From NCBI GenBank assembly GCA_002477905.1, contig DLLB01000020.1, positions 1 through 6,627 on the forward strand: 6,627 nt of DNA, written 5' to 3'. Below, piece after piece: positions 1 to 6,627 of this stretch. The DNA comes from Clostridiales bacterium UBA7573 (GTDB lineage: Bacteria; Bacillota; Clostridia; Oscillospirales; CAG-272). Positions within the stretch are counted from its first letter, which is position 1. Each line of letters opens with the position of its first letter. Made by a program: the position numbers and the translations under genes. The notes below the pieces were generated by a model. The model did no database searches and was not told the DNA's origin. It saw nothing but the letters and a program-made list of their open reading frames with translations.

Positions 1-723
1 GAAGGCTTTTGCCTGCGACACGGCATTCTGACCGGTGGTGGCGTCTAATACGAGCAATGTTTCCCGTGCCGCATCCGGCAATTCCCGCGTAATGACGCGG
101 TTGATCTTTGCCAACTCATCCATCAAATTCTTTTTGTTGTGCAGTCTGCCGGCAGTGTCGATAATCAGCACGTCGCTGCCGCGCTTTTTGGACGCCTGAA
201 TCGCGTCAAATACGACCGACGCGGGATCTGCACCTTCTGCCTGCCGTACCAGATCCACGCCTACCCGATTTGCCCAGACTTCCAATTGATCGCCTGCCGC
301 CGCACGGAACGTATCGCCTGCCGCGAGCAACACTTTTTTCTTTTCATGCTTCAGCAAATTGGCGATGTTGCCGATGGAAGTCGTTTTGCCCACGCCGTTT
401 ACCCCGATAACCAAAATTACGGACGGCGTAGTGGACAGATTCAGCGGCTCGCCTTCGCCGATTTTTCCGAGCAGGATCGCACGGAATTTTTCTTCTACCG
501 CCTCCGGTGTTTTTAATCCTTCCTCTTTGATGGCTTCTCGGAGTTCTTCTACTACTTCCATGGCGACATTTACGCCAACATCCGCGGAGATCAGAAGCTC
601 CTCCAATTCTTCCATCATTTCTTCATCTACCCGCACAAAATGCTTAAGCAGATTGTGAATCTGACCGAATACCGCATTTTTTGTCTTGGTAAGACCTGCC
701 TTCAGTCGTTCAAAAAATCCCAT
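1..723 (-). CDS. ftsY: Signal recognition particle receptor FtsY (SRP GTPase), 3' end outside window
   Basis: FtsY is the membrane-associated GTPase receptor that binds Ffh-SRP and hands ribosome-nascent chain complexes to the Sec translocon. The first 241 residues are visible. The protein begins MGFFERLKAGLTKTK, a short amphipathic start as in Gram-positive FtsY, with no long acidic A domain. A helical N domain (about residues 1-95) is followed by the G domain: P-loop GVNGVGKTT (107-115), G2 DTFRAAA (138-143 region), G3 DTAGRLHNK (189-197) and the DATTGQNA segment (227-234). The G4 TKLD motif and the C-terminal part lie beyond the window edge. The ATG at 723-721 has an AAAGGA ribosome binding site 7 nt upstream. 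The gene follows smc by 65 nt on the same strand, the usual smc-ftsY pairing. One oddity is TTSIGNIA after the P-loop, where the family usually has a Lys (GKLA). The identification is secure. Confidence 0.97.
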   Translation of the reverse strand, partial: MGFFERLKAGLTKTKNAVFGQIHNLLKHFVRVDEEMMEELEELLISADVGVNVAMEVVEELREAIKEEGLKTPEAVEEKFRAILLGKIGEGEPLNLSTTPSVILVIGVNGVGKTTSIGNIANLLKHEKKKVLLAAGDTFRAAAGDQLEVWANRVGVDLVRQAEGADPASVVFDAIQASKKRGSDVLIIDTAGRLHNKKNLMDELAKINRVITRELPDAARETLLVLDATTGQNAVSQAKAF

Positions 724-725
724 AA

Positions 726-746
726 TCCGTTCCTTTCTTCCGTTCC
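726..746 (-). repeat. Short direct repeat GGAACGGA x2 in ftsY leader
   Basis: The 65-nt gap between smc and ftsY contains GGAACGGA twice (739-746 and 726-733), offset by 13 nt and separated by AGAAA on the minus strand. The copy nearer ftsY overlaps its ribosome binding site. The repeat may be a small duplication or chance in a purine-rich leader. No terminator (GC-rich stem plus U run) and no convincing -35/-10 pair is seen in the rest of the gap (747-788), so ftsY is probably read through from smc. Confidence 0.5.
731..736 (-). promoter_or_regulatory. Ribosome binding site of ftsY
   Basis: On the minus strand AAAGGA lies 7 nt before the ATG of ftsY, and the sequence continues as ACGGATT into the start codon. 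It supports the start at 723 and the MGFFERL N-terminus. It lies inside the left copy of a short direct repeat (726-746), so a second GGAA further upstream is too far away to serve this start. Confidence 0.75.
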
Positions 747-788
747 TATGGATTGCAAACGCGCACAAATCTGCGTGCTTCCATTGGT

Positions 789-3700
789 TTAGCGGGAAAT
801 GCCTGCCAGTCCCAGCTTTCCTTCCACTTCGTTTATGTTCAGTGACAATACCTTGGAGATGCCGCGTTCTGCCATGGTGACGCCGTACAACATATCCGCC
901 GCTTCCATGGTGCCGCGTCTGTGGGTGATAAAGATCAACTGCGTCGTTTGAGAATACCGTTTTGCATATTCTGCCACACGATCCACGTTGACTTCATCCA
1001 AAGCGGCTTCCACCTCGTCCAGTACACAGAATGGCGTCGGATTGACGTTCAGAATGGCAAATAACAATGCAATGGCAACGAAAGATTGTTCGCCGCCGGA
1101 GAGCAAAGACAGCTTTTTGATGATTTTGCCGGGGGGCGCCACATTGATTTCGATGCCGCTTTCCAAAACGTTTTCCGGTTCGGATAAAATTAGCTCCGCA
1201 TGACCGCCGCCGAACAGTTCCGCAAACACCGTCTGGAAGTTTGTGTTGATCTGTGCCATCACATCCAAAAAGCGGGTGCGCATTTCTTTTTCCAAACGTG
1301 TCACCGTACTGCTGAATTCTTCCTTGGAGGTGTTGAGATCTGTCACTTGCGCGTTTAAGAAATCGTAACGTTCCTTGACTTCTTTGTATTCTTCGATCGC
1401 GTTGACATTGACGCTTCCCAGTGCGCGCAATTTGTTTTTGCATTCGGTTAAAACCTGCGTCACGGTGTTTTTGGTTTCCTGCGTTACGGGTGGATAGTGC
1501 AACTCTGCGGCAGTAGAGAAGGTCAGATTGTATTCTTCCCACATCCTCGCCGTCATTTTATCCTGTTCTTCGTTGATTGCCTGTTTTTGCGATTCCAGTT
1601 TGGTATAATCCCGGAATAACCGGTCGCGGTGATCGCTGCGATCCTTCTGCATGGCTTTGATGTCGCTTTCCCGCTTTTCAAACTGTTCCCCGTCCGCAAT
1701 TAATGCGGCGCGCTGCTGCTGTAAGGTTTTGATCTTTTCGTCCATATCGGAGGATACGGTCGTATTGGCGGAAATAGTGCTTCGCGCGTGCTCCAATTTC
1801 TGCGCCGCTTGTTCTTTTACGCGTTGTTCCCGTTGAATCTGTTCTTCCAATGCCAACACCGTGTTTTGCAACGTCTGCAAGGCGGTCACCGTGGTTTGCA
1901 GATCTTTTTCCGCAAGCGCGATTTGCAGGATCATATGGCTCAGCGCGTCCTGCTTTGCGTCAAATTCCTTGCGCTTGGCTTCTTCCTTTGCAGAACAGTT
2001 TGCGCTGTCCGCTTTGGCGCTTTCCAATTCCACGCCGATTTGCTGTTCCCGCGCGGTCAATTGCGCAAATTCTGCCTGATAAGCGTCCCCCGCTTTTTCC
2101 GAACGGCTGATCTCCTCTGTCAATGTTTGCGCGCGTGCTTGGTCGCTTTCATACTGGGTTTTCAGAATCTGATACTGGGTATCTTCCGCCTGCATCATGG
2201 AGGAAAGCAGACCTGCTTTGGAAGAAAGCTTGGCACGATCGGATTTGAGCTGTTCAAATTCCGCAGACATCGCGGAAATCTCCGCGTCGCACTGTGCTTT
2301 TTCGCTTTCCCATTTTGCGATTTCTTTTTCCATGCGTTCCCGTTCGGCGCCGCGTGTGAGCATGCCGGTATCGCGTTTTGCGCTACCGCCGGTAAAGGAA
2401 CCGCCGGCATTGATGATCTGACCGTCCAGCGTTACGATGCGGGTGCGGTATCCGTTGGCTTTTGCCATATCTGTCGCATGATCGAGATTGTCAAAAACCA
2501 ACGTCTTGCCAAGGAGCGATTCCATCACGGGCGTAAACTTTCCATCATATTGGACTAGTGTGCTTGCCACGCCGAGAAATCCCGCATAATGGGAAAATTC
2601 CGCTTCCCGTAGCGCTTGTCCGCGCACGGAAGTCAAGGGATAGAAAGTAGAACGTCCGGCATTGTTGGTTTTTAAAAATGTGATTGCCGCCTTTGCCGCA
2701 CTTTCGTCTTTGACTACAATGTTTTGTAAATTTGCGCCAAGCGCGGTTTCAATCGCCAGACTGAAACGCGCGTCTACGGAAATCAACTTGGAGATCGGTG
2801 CAAAAATACCGGATAGTCTGCCGTTTTCCGAAGCCTGCATGATGGCGCGTACACTCTGTGCATATCCTTCAAAGTGTTCTTCCATCCGCTTCAGGCTGTC
2901 CAATCGTTGTTTTCCCGCCGTAATATCAATGTGATACTGGGTTTGTGCATGAATTTTTCGTTCCCTCTGTTCGGAGAGCCGGGCGGATTTTTCGTCAATG
3001 GCTTGTAATTGCCCGTTTAGTTCCGCTTGGCGGGTGCGGTAATCCGCAAGTGATACTTCTGCCTGCTTCATACGTTCCTGCATCTGCGTCAGCGTCTGTT
3101 GATATTGCACCCGTTCCGCCTCCAAGGCGTCTTTGTGTTCGCGGGTGGAATCGGAAGCGGCTTCCAAAGCGGAGAAGCGTACCTTGATGTCGGTCAATTC
3201 TGTTTGCAGGGTTTGTATTTTCTGATAATTCTCATCAATTTCATCTCCCGCGTGCCGTACCGCTTCTTCCAGGGCATTTCGCTCCTGTTCTGCGGTAGAA
3301 CGGGATTGTTTCAGCGCTTCCAAAGCCGCGTTTTGCGTGGCAAGCGTTTCCGCTTCTTTTTCCCCGCGACTTTTGGTGTCGGCAAGCGACGCATTGTGGA
3401 TGCGGATGGAATCTTCCGCTTCTTTTATCTGCGTCTCTAAATGTTGCATATCGTTCTGCAGCACACGGGAATTGCCATCCAGTTCAAATCGTTCGGTGCG
3501 GGCGTCCTCAATTTCCCGTGCAAGCTGTTCCACCCGACGGCTGTTTTCTTGTTTTTCCAAGAACAGCTTTTCCGATTGCTTTTCTAAATCTTGCAGGGTA
3601 TCTTCCGCAATGTCATATTCATGCTTTGCGATCTGGTAATTCTTTTCCATCTCGGCAAGTCGCGCCTTGACGGAGGATAGATCGTATAACCAAAGGGAAA

Positions 3701-4385
3701 CGTCCGCTTCCTTTTTGCGTTCAAATAATTCCAAATAGCGTTTGGCGCGTTCCGCTTCCTTGCCAAGCGGACCAACCCGATCCGTCAGTTCCCGCAGAAT
3801 ATCTGTCAGACGAACCAGATGTTCCTCGACCTCTGCGAGTTTGCGCTCCGCTTCATTTTTCTTATACCGATATTTGGAAATGCCGGCGGCTTCCTCAAAA
3901 ATATTGCGTCGTTCGTCGCTTTTCTGAGAGATGATCTCCGCAGATTTTCCTTGGTTGATCATGGAGTAACCACTGCGCCCAAGTCCGGTATTCATAAACA
4001 TTTCCGTGATGTCTTTCAGACGCACCGCACTGCGGTTGATCATGTATTCGCTCTCCCCCGAACGGTAATATCTTCGGGTGATGGTCACTTCATCGTAATC
4101 TAAAGGAAGTTTGTTGTCCGCGTCGCGGTTGTCGATGGTTAAGGAAACCTCCGCAAATCCCATCGGACTGCGCTTGTCCGTACCGCCGAAGATTACGTCT
4201 TCCATCTTGGTACCGCGGATATTCTTGGAGGAAATTTCGCCGAGTACCCAACGGATTGCGTCGGAGATATTGGATTTCCCGCTTCCGTTCGGACCTACGA
4301 TGACCGTTACACCGCGATCAAAGCGAATGACGGTTTTATCGGGGAAGGATTTGAAGCCTTGTAGTTCCAGTGAAAGTAGTCGCAA
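789..4385 (-). CDS. smc: Chromosome partition/condensin ATPase SMC
   Basis: SMC is the core ATPase of bacterial condensin (SMC-ScpA-ScpB), which loops and compacts DNA and helps resolve sister origins. The protein is 1198 residues, the usual length. Visible parts in order: N-terminal head starting LLSLELQGFKSF, Walker A GPNGSGKSN (31-39), Arg57 in IRGTKMEDVIFGG, Q-loop INQGK around Gln145, first coiled coil (about 170-505), hinge (about 506-670) ending in glycine-rich NAGGSFTGGS, second coiled coil rich in Glu/Gln/Lys, then the C-terminal head with signature LSGGEQ (1095-1100), Walker B FCVLDE with Asp1123 and Glu1124, D-loop ALDE, and the THRRGTME switch His1155. All ATPase residues are present and the frame is intact. 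The start is TTG: there is no ATG near the conserved N-terminus, the frame is closed by a stop six codons upstream, and a strong AAGGAGG precedes it. It follows the radical SAM gene by 15 nt. Confidence 0.98.
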   Translation of the reverse strand: MRLLSLELQGFKSFPDKTVIRFDRGVTVIVGPNGSGKSNISDAIRWVLGEISSKNIRGTKMEDVIFGGTDKRSPMGFAEVSLTIDNRDADNKLPLDYDEVTITRRYYRSGESEYMINRSAVRLKDITEMFMNTGLGRSGYSMINQGKSAEIISQKSDERRNIFEEAAGISKYRYKKNEAERKLAEVEEHLVRLTDILRELTDRVGPLGKEAERAKRYLELFERKKEADVSLWLYDLSSVKARLAEMEKNYQIAKHEYDIAEDTLQDLEKQSEKLFLEKQENSRRVEQLAREIEDARTERFELDGNSRVLQNDMQHLETQIKEAEDSIRIHNASLADTKSRGEKEAETLATQNAALEALKQSRSTAEQERNALEEAVRHAGDEIDENYQKIQTLQTELTDIKVRFSALEAASDSTREHKDALEAERVQYQQTLTQMQERMKQAEVSLADYRTRQAELNGQLQAIDEKSARLSEQRERKIHAQTQYHIDITAGKQRLDSLKRMEEHFEGYAQSVRAIMQASENGRLSGIFAPISKLISVDARFSLAIETALGANLQNIVVKDESAAKAAITFLKTNNAGRSTFYPLTSVRGQALREAEFSHYAGFLGVASTLVQYDGKFTPVMESLLGKTLVFDNLDHATDMAKANGYRTRIVTLDGQIINAGGSFTGGSAKRDTGMLTRGAERERMEKEIAKWESEKAQCDAEISAMSAEFEQLKSDRAKLSSKAGLLSSMMQAEDTQYQILKTQYESDQARAQTLTEEISRSEKAGDAYQAEFAQLTAREQQIGVELESAKADSANCSAKEEAKRKEFDAKQDALSHMILQIALAEKDLQTTVTALQTLQNTVLALEEQIQREQRVKEQAAQKLEHARSTISANTTVSSDMDEKIKTLQQQRAALIADGEQFEKRESDIKAMQKDRSDHRDRLFRDYTKLESQKQAINEEQDKMTARMWEEYNLTFSTAAELHYPPVTQETKNTVTQVLTECKNKLRALGSVNVNAIEEYKEVKERYDFLNAQVTDLNTSKEEFSSTVTRLEKEMRTRFLDVMAQINTNFQTVFAELFGGGHAELILSEPENVLESGIEINVAPPGKIIKKLSLLSGGEQSFVAIALLFAILNVNPTPFCVLDEVEAALDEVNVDRVAEYAKRYSQTTQLIFITHRRGTMEAADMLYGVTMAERGISKVLSLNINEVEGKLGLAGISR

Positions 4386-4393
4386 ATGAAAAG

Positions 4394-4400
4394 CCTCCTT
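4394..4400 (-). promoter_or_regulatory. Strong Shine-Dalgarno of smc, decides a TTG start
   Basis: AAGGAGG lies 8 nt upstream of the TTG at 4385-4383 and directly abuts the TAG stop of the upstream radical SAM gene (TAGAAGGAGG). It is near-perfect for the 16S anti-Shine-Dalgarno. No in-frame ATG exists between that TAG and residue 61 of SMC, inside the head domain, so this site fixes the TTG start. Confidence 0.9.
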
Positions 4401-5408
4401 CTAAAGGATTCGGATTTGATAGGGGGAAAGTGTGGGATCTTCCAGGACAGATAGGGCATGTAAAGAGAATTGATTACATAACTTGCGGATGTTTTCCCGC
4501 TTTTGCCCGATTGCCTGCGAACATTGTCCGGTACGAACCGCGATCTTTACCGTACTGCCGATTTTGGGAGGATTGGCACACAGCGCGTCCGTCATACGGG
4601 AAAGATAAATGCGGCTACGCACCAATTCGCCCAAAGCGGGATGATAACCGCCCGCGCGCAGAGAATCGTCTTTTTGAAAGCCATCTTCCGCGCAAAGACC
4701 GATGCGGAGAACCGGGAGTTTTGCCCCAAGAAAGATCGACAACACCTGTGCACTTCGTTCTACCGCTTCTTCCACAGAGAGCGGCGTATAAATGCCGTTC
4801 TGCCAAAGCGTTTCCAAGCGGGTACCGCGGAAAACGGCAACCGGATAGATTCGGACTCCTTGACATCCAAAGGCGATCAGATCCCGCGCGGTTTGCAGTT
4901 CTGTGGCAAGCGTGGCGTTTGGAAGCCCCACCATCATCTGCCCGATGACGGGAAGTCCGTGCCTATGTAAGCAGGCAAAAGCTTGTCTTGCATCTGCGGC
5001 GGTATGTCCGCGCTCCGAAGCGGCAAGTACCGTGTCATCGGTACTTTGCACCCCAAGTTCTACGGTTGTCACGCCGCCGCGGAGGAGCTTTTCGCAAATA
5101 ACGTCACTGATCGCGTCCGGACGGGTGGAAACGCGGATGCCCGCGATCCGATGATCGGCAAGGTAAGGTGCGGCAAGTTGGAGCAGGGCATCCATCTGCT
5201 CGGAAGGCAATGCCGTAAAAGAACCGCCAAAATAGGCAAGTTCGATTTCTGCGTCTTTGTCCGCTGTTGCGAGAAACGCGTCGATTTCCTGTTTTGCCGT
5301 GGCAAGAGAGAACGCGGCATGCGCGGCAATGAGATGCTGATTGCAGAAAACGCAGGTGTGCGGACATCCGAGATGCGGAATGAAGATCGGAAGATTGATA
5401 TGTCGCAT
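4401..5408 (-). CDS. Elp3-like radical SAM protein lacking the acetyltransferase domain
   Basis: This is a 335-residue radical SAM enzyme. The N-terminus HLGCPHTCVFCNQ carries the canonical CX3CX2C cysteines (Cys15, Cys19, Cys22) that hold the 4Fe-4S cluster used to cleave S-adenosylmethionine. FGGSFT (60-65), RVSTRPDAI (92-100), VELGVQSTDD (116-125) and MVGLPN (159-164) resemble the radical SAM part of the Elp3 (elongator protein 3, tRNA wobble-uridine modification) family. Full Elp3 has a GNAT acetyltransferase domain at the C-terminus. Here the last 100 or so residues (LRIGLCAED..., then GGYHPALGELVRS) are too short for it and show no acetyl-CoA motif, so the substrate is unknown. The ATG at 5408 lies 5 nt after the rnc stop, with CGGAA about 10 nt upstream inside rnc, so translational coupling is likely. 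Its TAG stop touches the smc ribosome binding site. Superfamily membership is certain; the Elp3 subgroup is likely, the function unproven. Confidence 0.88.
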   Translation of the reverse strand: MRHINLPIFIPHLGCPHTCVFCNQHLIAAHAAFSLATAKQEIDAFLATADKDAEIELAYFGGSFTALPSEQMDALLQLAAPYLADHRIAGIRVSTRPDAISDVICEKLLRGGVTTVELGVQSTDDTVLAASERGHTAADARQAFACLHRHGLPVIGQMMVGLPNATLATELQTARDLIAFGCQGVRIYPVAVFRGTRLETLWQNGIYTPLSVEEAVERSAQVLSIFLGAKLPVLRIGLCAEDGFQKDDSLRAGGYHPALGELVRSRIYLSRMTDALCANPPKIGSTVKIAVRTGQCSQAIGQKRENIRKLCNQFSLHALSVLEDPTLSPYQIRIL

Positions 5409-5413
5409 GGAGC

Positions 5414-6118
5414 TTAAATTCCGAAATAGGTCAGCGCGTCTTTTGCGGCAAGCTGTTCGGCTTTCTTTTTAGAGGATGCAGTGCCGATGCCCAGCCGTGT
5501 ACCGTTCAGTAACACTTCCATTGTAAAGGTCAGGCAATGGTCGGGACCAGTGCGGCTGACTTCCGCATAACAAAGCTGATTGCCCGGTTCTTGCTGTACA
5601 ATTTGCTGTAACATGGTTTTGGGATCCTGTGTAGTACCGTTTTGTAAGAATAATTGCATTCCTTTTTGCAGAAAAGGGAGCGCAAACGCGCGCGCGGCAG
5701 AAAATCCGCCGTCTAAGTAAATCGCGCCCACCAAAGCTTCAAACGCGTTTTCCAACAGTTTGTGTGTGACATGCACCCCATGCCCTAACCGCAGAAATTC
5801 TCCGAGCGAAAGCTCTTTGGCATAACGCGGAAGCGCGTCCTCGTCCACGATCCCGGCACGGATGGAAGAAAGATCGCCCTCCGGAATATCCGGGTGCTCC
5901 GCATATAGATGCGTACTTGCGATGAGAGACAGCACGGAATCCCCTAAAAACTCCAGCCGTTCGTTGCAGGGGCAGGAAATGCCCCGATCCCGTTGCTCCT
6001 TCATAAAAGAGGAGTGTGTCAAAGCCATTTGCAGTAGGGTGGGATCGGAAAACCGATACCCCATGCGTTCCATCAAAGGGAGAAGGGAAGTGTCGTTTTT
6101 ATCAGAAGCCGTTTTCAT
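5414..6118 (-). CDS. rnc: Ribonuclease III
   Basis: RNase III cleaves double-stranded RNA, matures rRNA precursors and controls some mRNAs; it acts as a homodimer in the cytoplasm. The protein is 234 residues, normal for the family. The endonuclease domain (about 12-145) contains the signature NERLEFLGDSVL (52-63) with Glu53, Glu56 and Asp60, EGDLSSIRAGIV (80-91), and NAFEALVGAIYLDGG (124-138) with Glu127. The double-stranded RNA-binding domain follows (about 167-234) and ends with the helix ASSKKKAEQLAAKDAL. One active-site position is unusual: Asn124 stands where E. coli has Asp114. The start is the ATG at 6118, which overlaps the plsX stop as ATGA and has AGGAAG 7 nt upstream. The frame stays open further upstream to 6274, but that stretch is the plsX coding region in another frame and adds no RNase III homology. 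The radical SAM gene starts 5 nt downstream. Confidence 0.97.
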   Translation of the reverse strand: MKTASDKNDTSLLPLMERMGYRFSDPTLLQMALTHSSFMKEQRDRGISCPCNERLEFLGDSVLSLIASTHLYAEHPDIPEGDLSSIRAGIVDEDALPRYAKELSLGEFLRLGHGVHVTHKLLENAFEALVGAIYLDGGFSAARAFALPFLQKGMQLFLQNGTTQDPKTMLQQIVQQEPGNQLCYAEVSRTGPDHCLTFTMEVLLNGTRLGIGTASSKKKAEQLAAKDALTYFGI

Positions 6119-6627
6119 AGATTTTCTTCCTGCTCCTTGTCGGACGGATTGGTTTGCGGCACTGACTCGGCATTCGGTTCCTTTTTTCGTTTGGAAAACA
6201 GTTTGCGCCTTTCCGTCGGATTTTCGTCTGCGGGGGAGGGGGGAGCTACTTCCGGTTCTGCCGGTTGTGCACAATCGGGCGCGGGTGCGATCGAGAGCGG
6301 TTCCTTGCCTTCCGCTTCTGTTTGTTCTAAACGCATGGCATACTTTGCAATTTCCACTGTGACGCCGGTATTGACATAGCCGATTGCCTGCCGTACCGCG
6401 TTTTTTACCGCGTAAGCGTCCGAATTACCGTGGGCTTTGATGATGGGTTTGGAAAGACCGAGCAGTGGTGCGCCGCCATATTCCGAGGCGTCAAATGCAT
6501 GCTTCATTTCCCGGAGTCCGTTTTTCAGAAAGAGCGCGGAAGCGCGGGAAAGCAGATTTTTAGAAAATACCTGCCGGATGTTGTGCAAGAAGAAACTACC
6601 GGCACCCTCGATTGTTTTGAGCAGGAT
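6115..6627 (-). CDS. plsX: Phosphate acyltransferase PlsX, N-terminus outside window, with C-terminal extension
   Basis: PlsX converts acyl-ACP and phosphate to acyl-phosphate, the donor for PlsY in the first step of phospholipid synthesis; it is a peripheral membrane enzyme. The last 170 residues are visible. They begin ILLKTIEGAGS, matching the conserved KTIEG segment, and contain SEYGGAPLLGL and PIIKAHGNSD (local residues 49-70), the family hallmark, then a closing helix (NAVRQAIGYVNTGVTVEIAKYAM, split here as NAVRQAIGYVNTG then VTVEIAKYAM). PlsX proteins normally end about there. This one continues for roughly 65-70 residues (6118-6327) rich in Glu, Pro and Ala, with a basic cluster RRKLFSKRKK at 6181-6210. 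The TGA stop at 6117-6115 overlaps the rnc ATG. No acpP gene lies between plsX and rnc. The family call is secure; the role of the tail is unknown. Confidence 0.95.
   Translation of the reverse strand: MLLKTIEGAGSFFLHNIRQVFSKNLLSRASALFLKNGLREMKHAFDASEYGGAPLLGLSKPIIKAHGNSDAYAVKNAVRQAIGYVNTGVTVEIAKYAMRLEQTEAEGKEPLSIAPAPDCAQPAEPEVAPPSPADENPTERRKLFSKRKKEPNAESVPQTNPSDKEQEENL
6126..6131 (-). promoter_or_regulatory. Ribosome binding site of rnc inside the plsX tail
   Basis: AGGAAG lies 7 nt before the ATG at 6118-6116, within the last codons of plsX. Together with the ATGA stop/start overlap it supports this start over longer in-frame options and suggests that rnc translation is coupled to plsX. 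Confidence 0.75.

Noticed and set aside
139..516. 125-codon open frame on the plus strand
   Set aside because: It is antisense to the FtsY GTPase domain, whose motifs are clear on the minus strand.
761..778. Possible hairpin between smc and ftsY
   Set aside because: Only alternative 4-bp stems can form (CGCA/TGCG or GCAC/GTGC) and no U run follows, so it does not support a terminator.
994..1542. 182-codon open frame on the minus strand inside smc
   Set aside because: It is a shifted frame of the SMC C-terminal region; the true frame shows the signature and Walker B motifs without interruption.
1788..2558. 256-codon open frame on the plus strand
   Set aside because: It lies wholly antisense to the smc coiled coil, whose codon pattern leaves the opposite strand open. 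The product is rich in Phe, Leu, Arg and Cys with no domain, and there is no good ribosome binding site.
6119..6274. Possible longer N-terminus for RNase III
   Set aside because: The frame is open back to a TTG at 6274, but the added residues are plsX coding sequence in another frame. The ATG at 6118 has a ribosome binding site and gives the normal family length.
5862..6362. 166-codon open frame on the plus strand across rnc and plsX
   Set aside because: It is antisense to two well-identified genes and shows no recognisable motif.

Overview
The window is a tightly packed run of five genes, all on the minus strand, in the order plsX (5' end outside the window) - rnc - radical SAM gene - smc - ftsY (3' end outside the window). 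This neighbourhood links phospholipid synthesis, RNA processing, chromosome condensation and protein targeting, and it is typical of Gram-positive Firmicutes. A short FtsY without the long acidic N-terminal domain, a canonical SMC rather than MukB, and strong AAGGAGG-type ribosome binding sites fit a clostridial relative of moderate GC content. No finer placement can be supported from the sequence alone.

Layout, in transcription order (right to left): the C-terminal half of PlsX (6627-6115) carries an unusual charged, proline-rich tail and overlaps the start of rnc by the four bases ATGA. RNase III (6118-5414) is followed after 5 nt by an Elp3-like radical SAM protein with no acetyltransferase domain (5408-4401). 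After 15 nt comes SMC (4385-789), which starts at a TTG placed behind a strong AAGGAGG. After 65 nt, the longest gap in the window, FtsY starts (723, running off the left edge). I see no convincing promoter or terminator in any gap, so co-transcription is the simplest reading, with translational coupling likely at plsX/rnc and rnc/radical SAM.

There is no RNA gene, mobile element, CRISPR array or obviously new multi-gene system here. This is a core housekeeping operon. The points worth a second look are at residue level: an Asn where RNase III normally has a metal-binding Asp, the PlsX tail with its basic cluster, the lack of acpP between plsX and rnc, the orphan Elp3-like radical SAM gene, and an Asn in place of a well-conserved Lys just after the FtsY P-loop.
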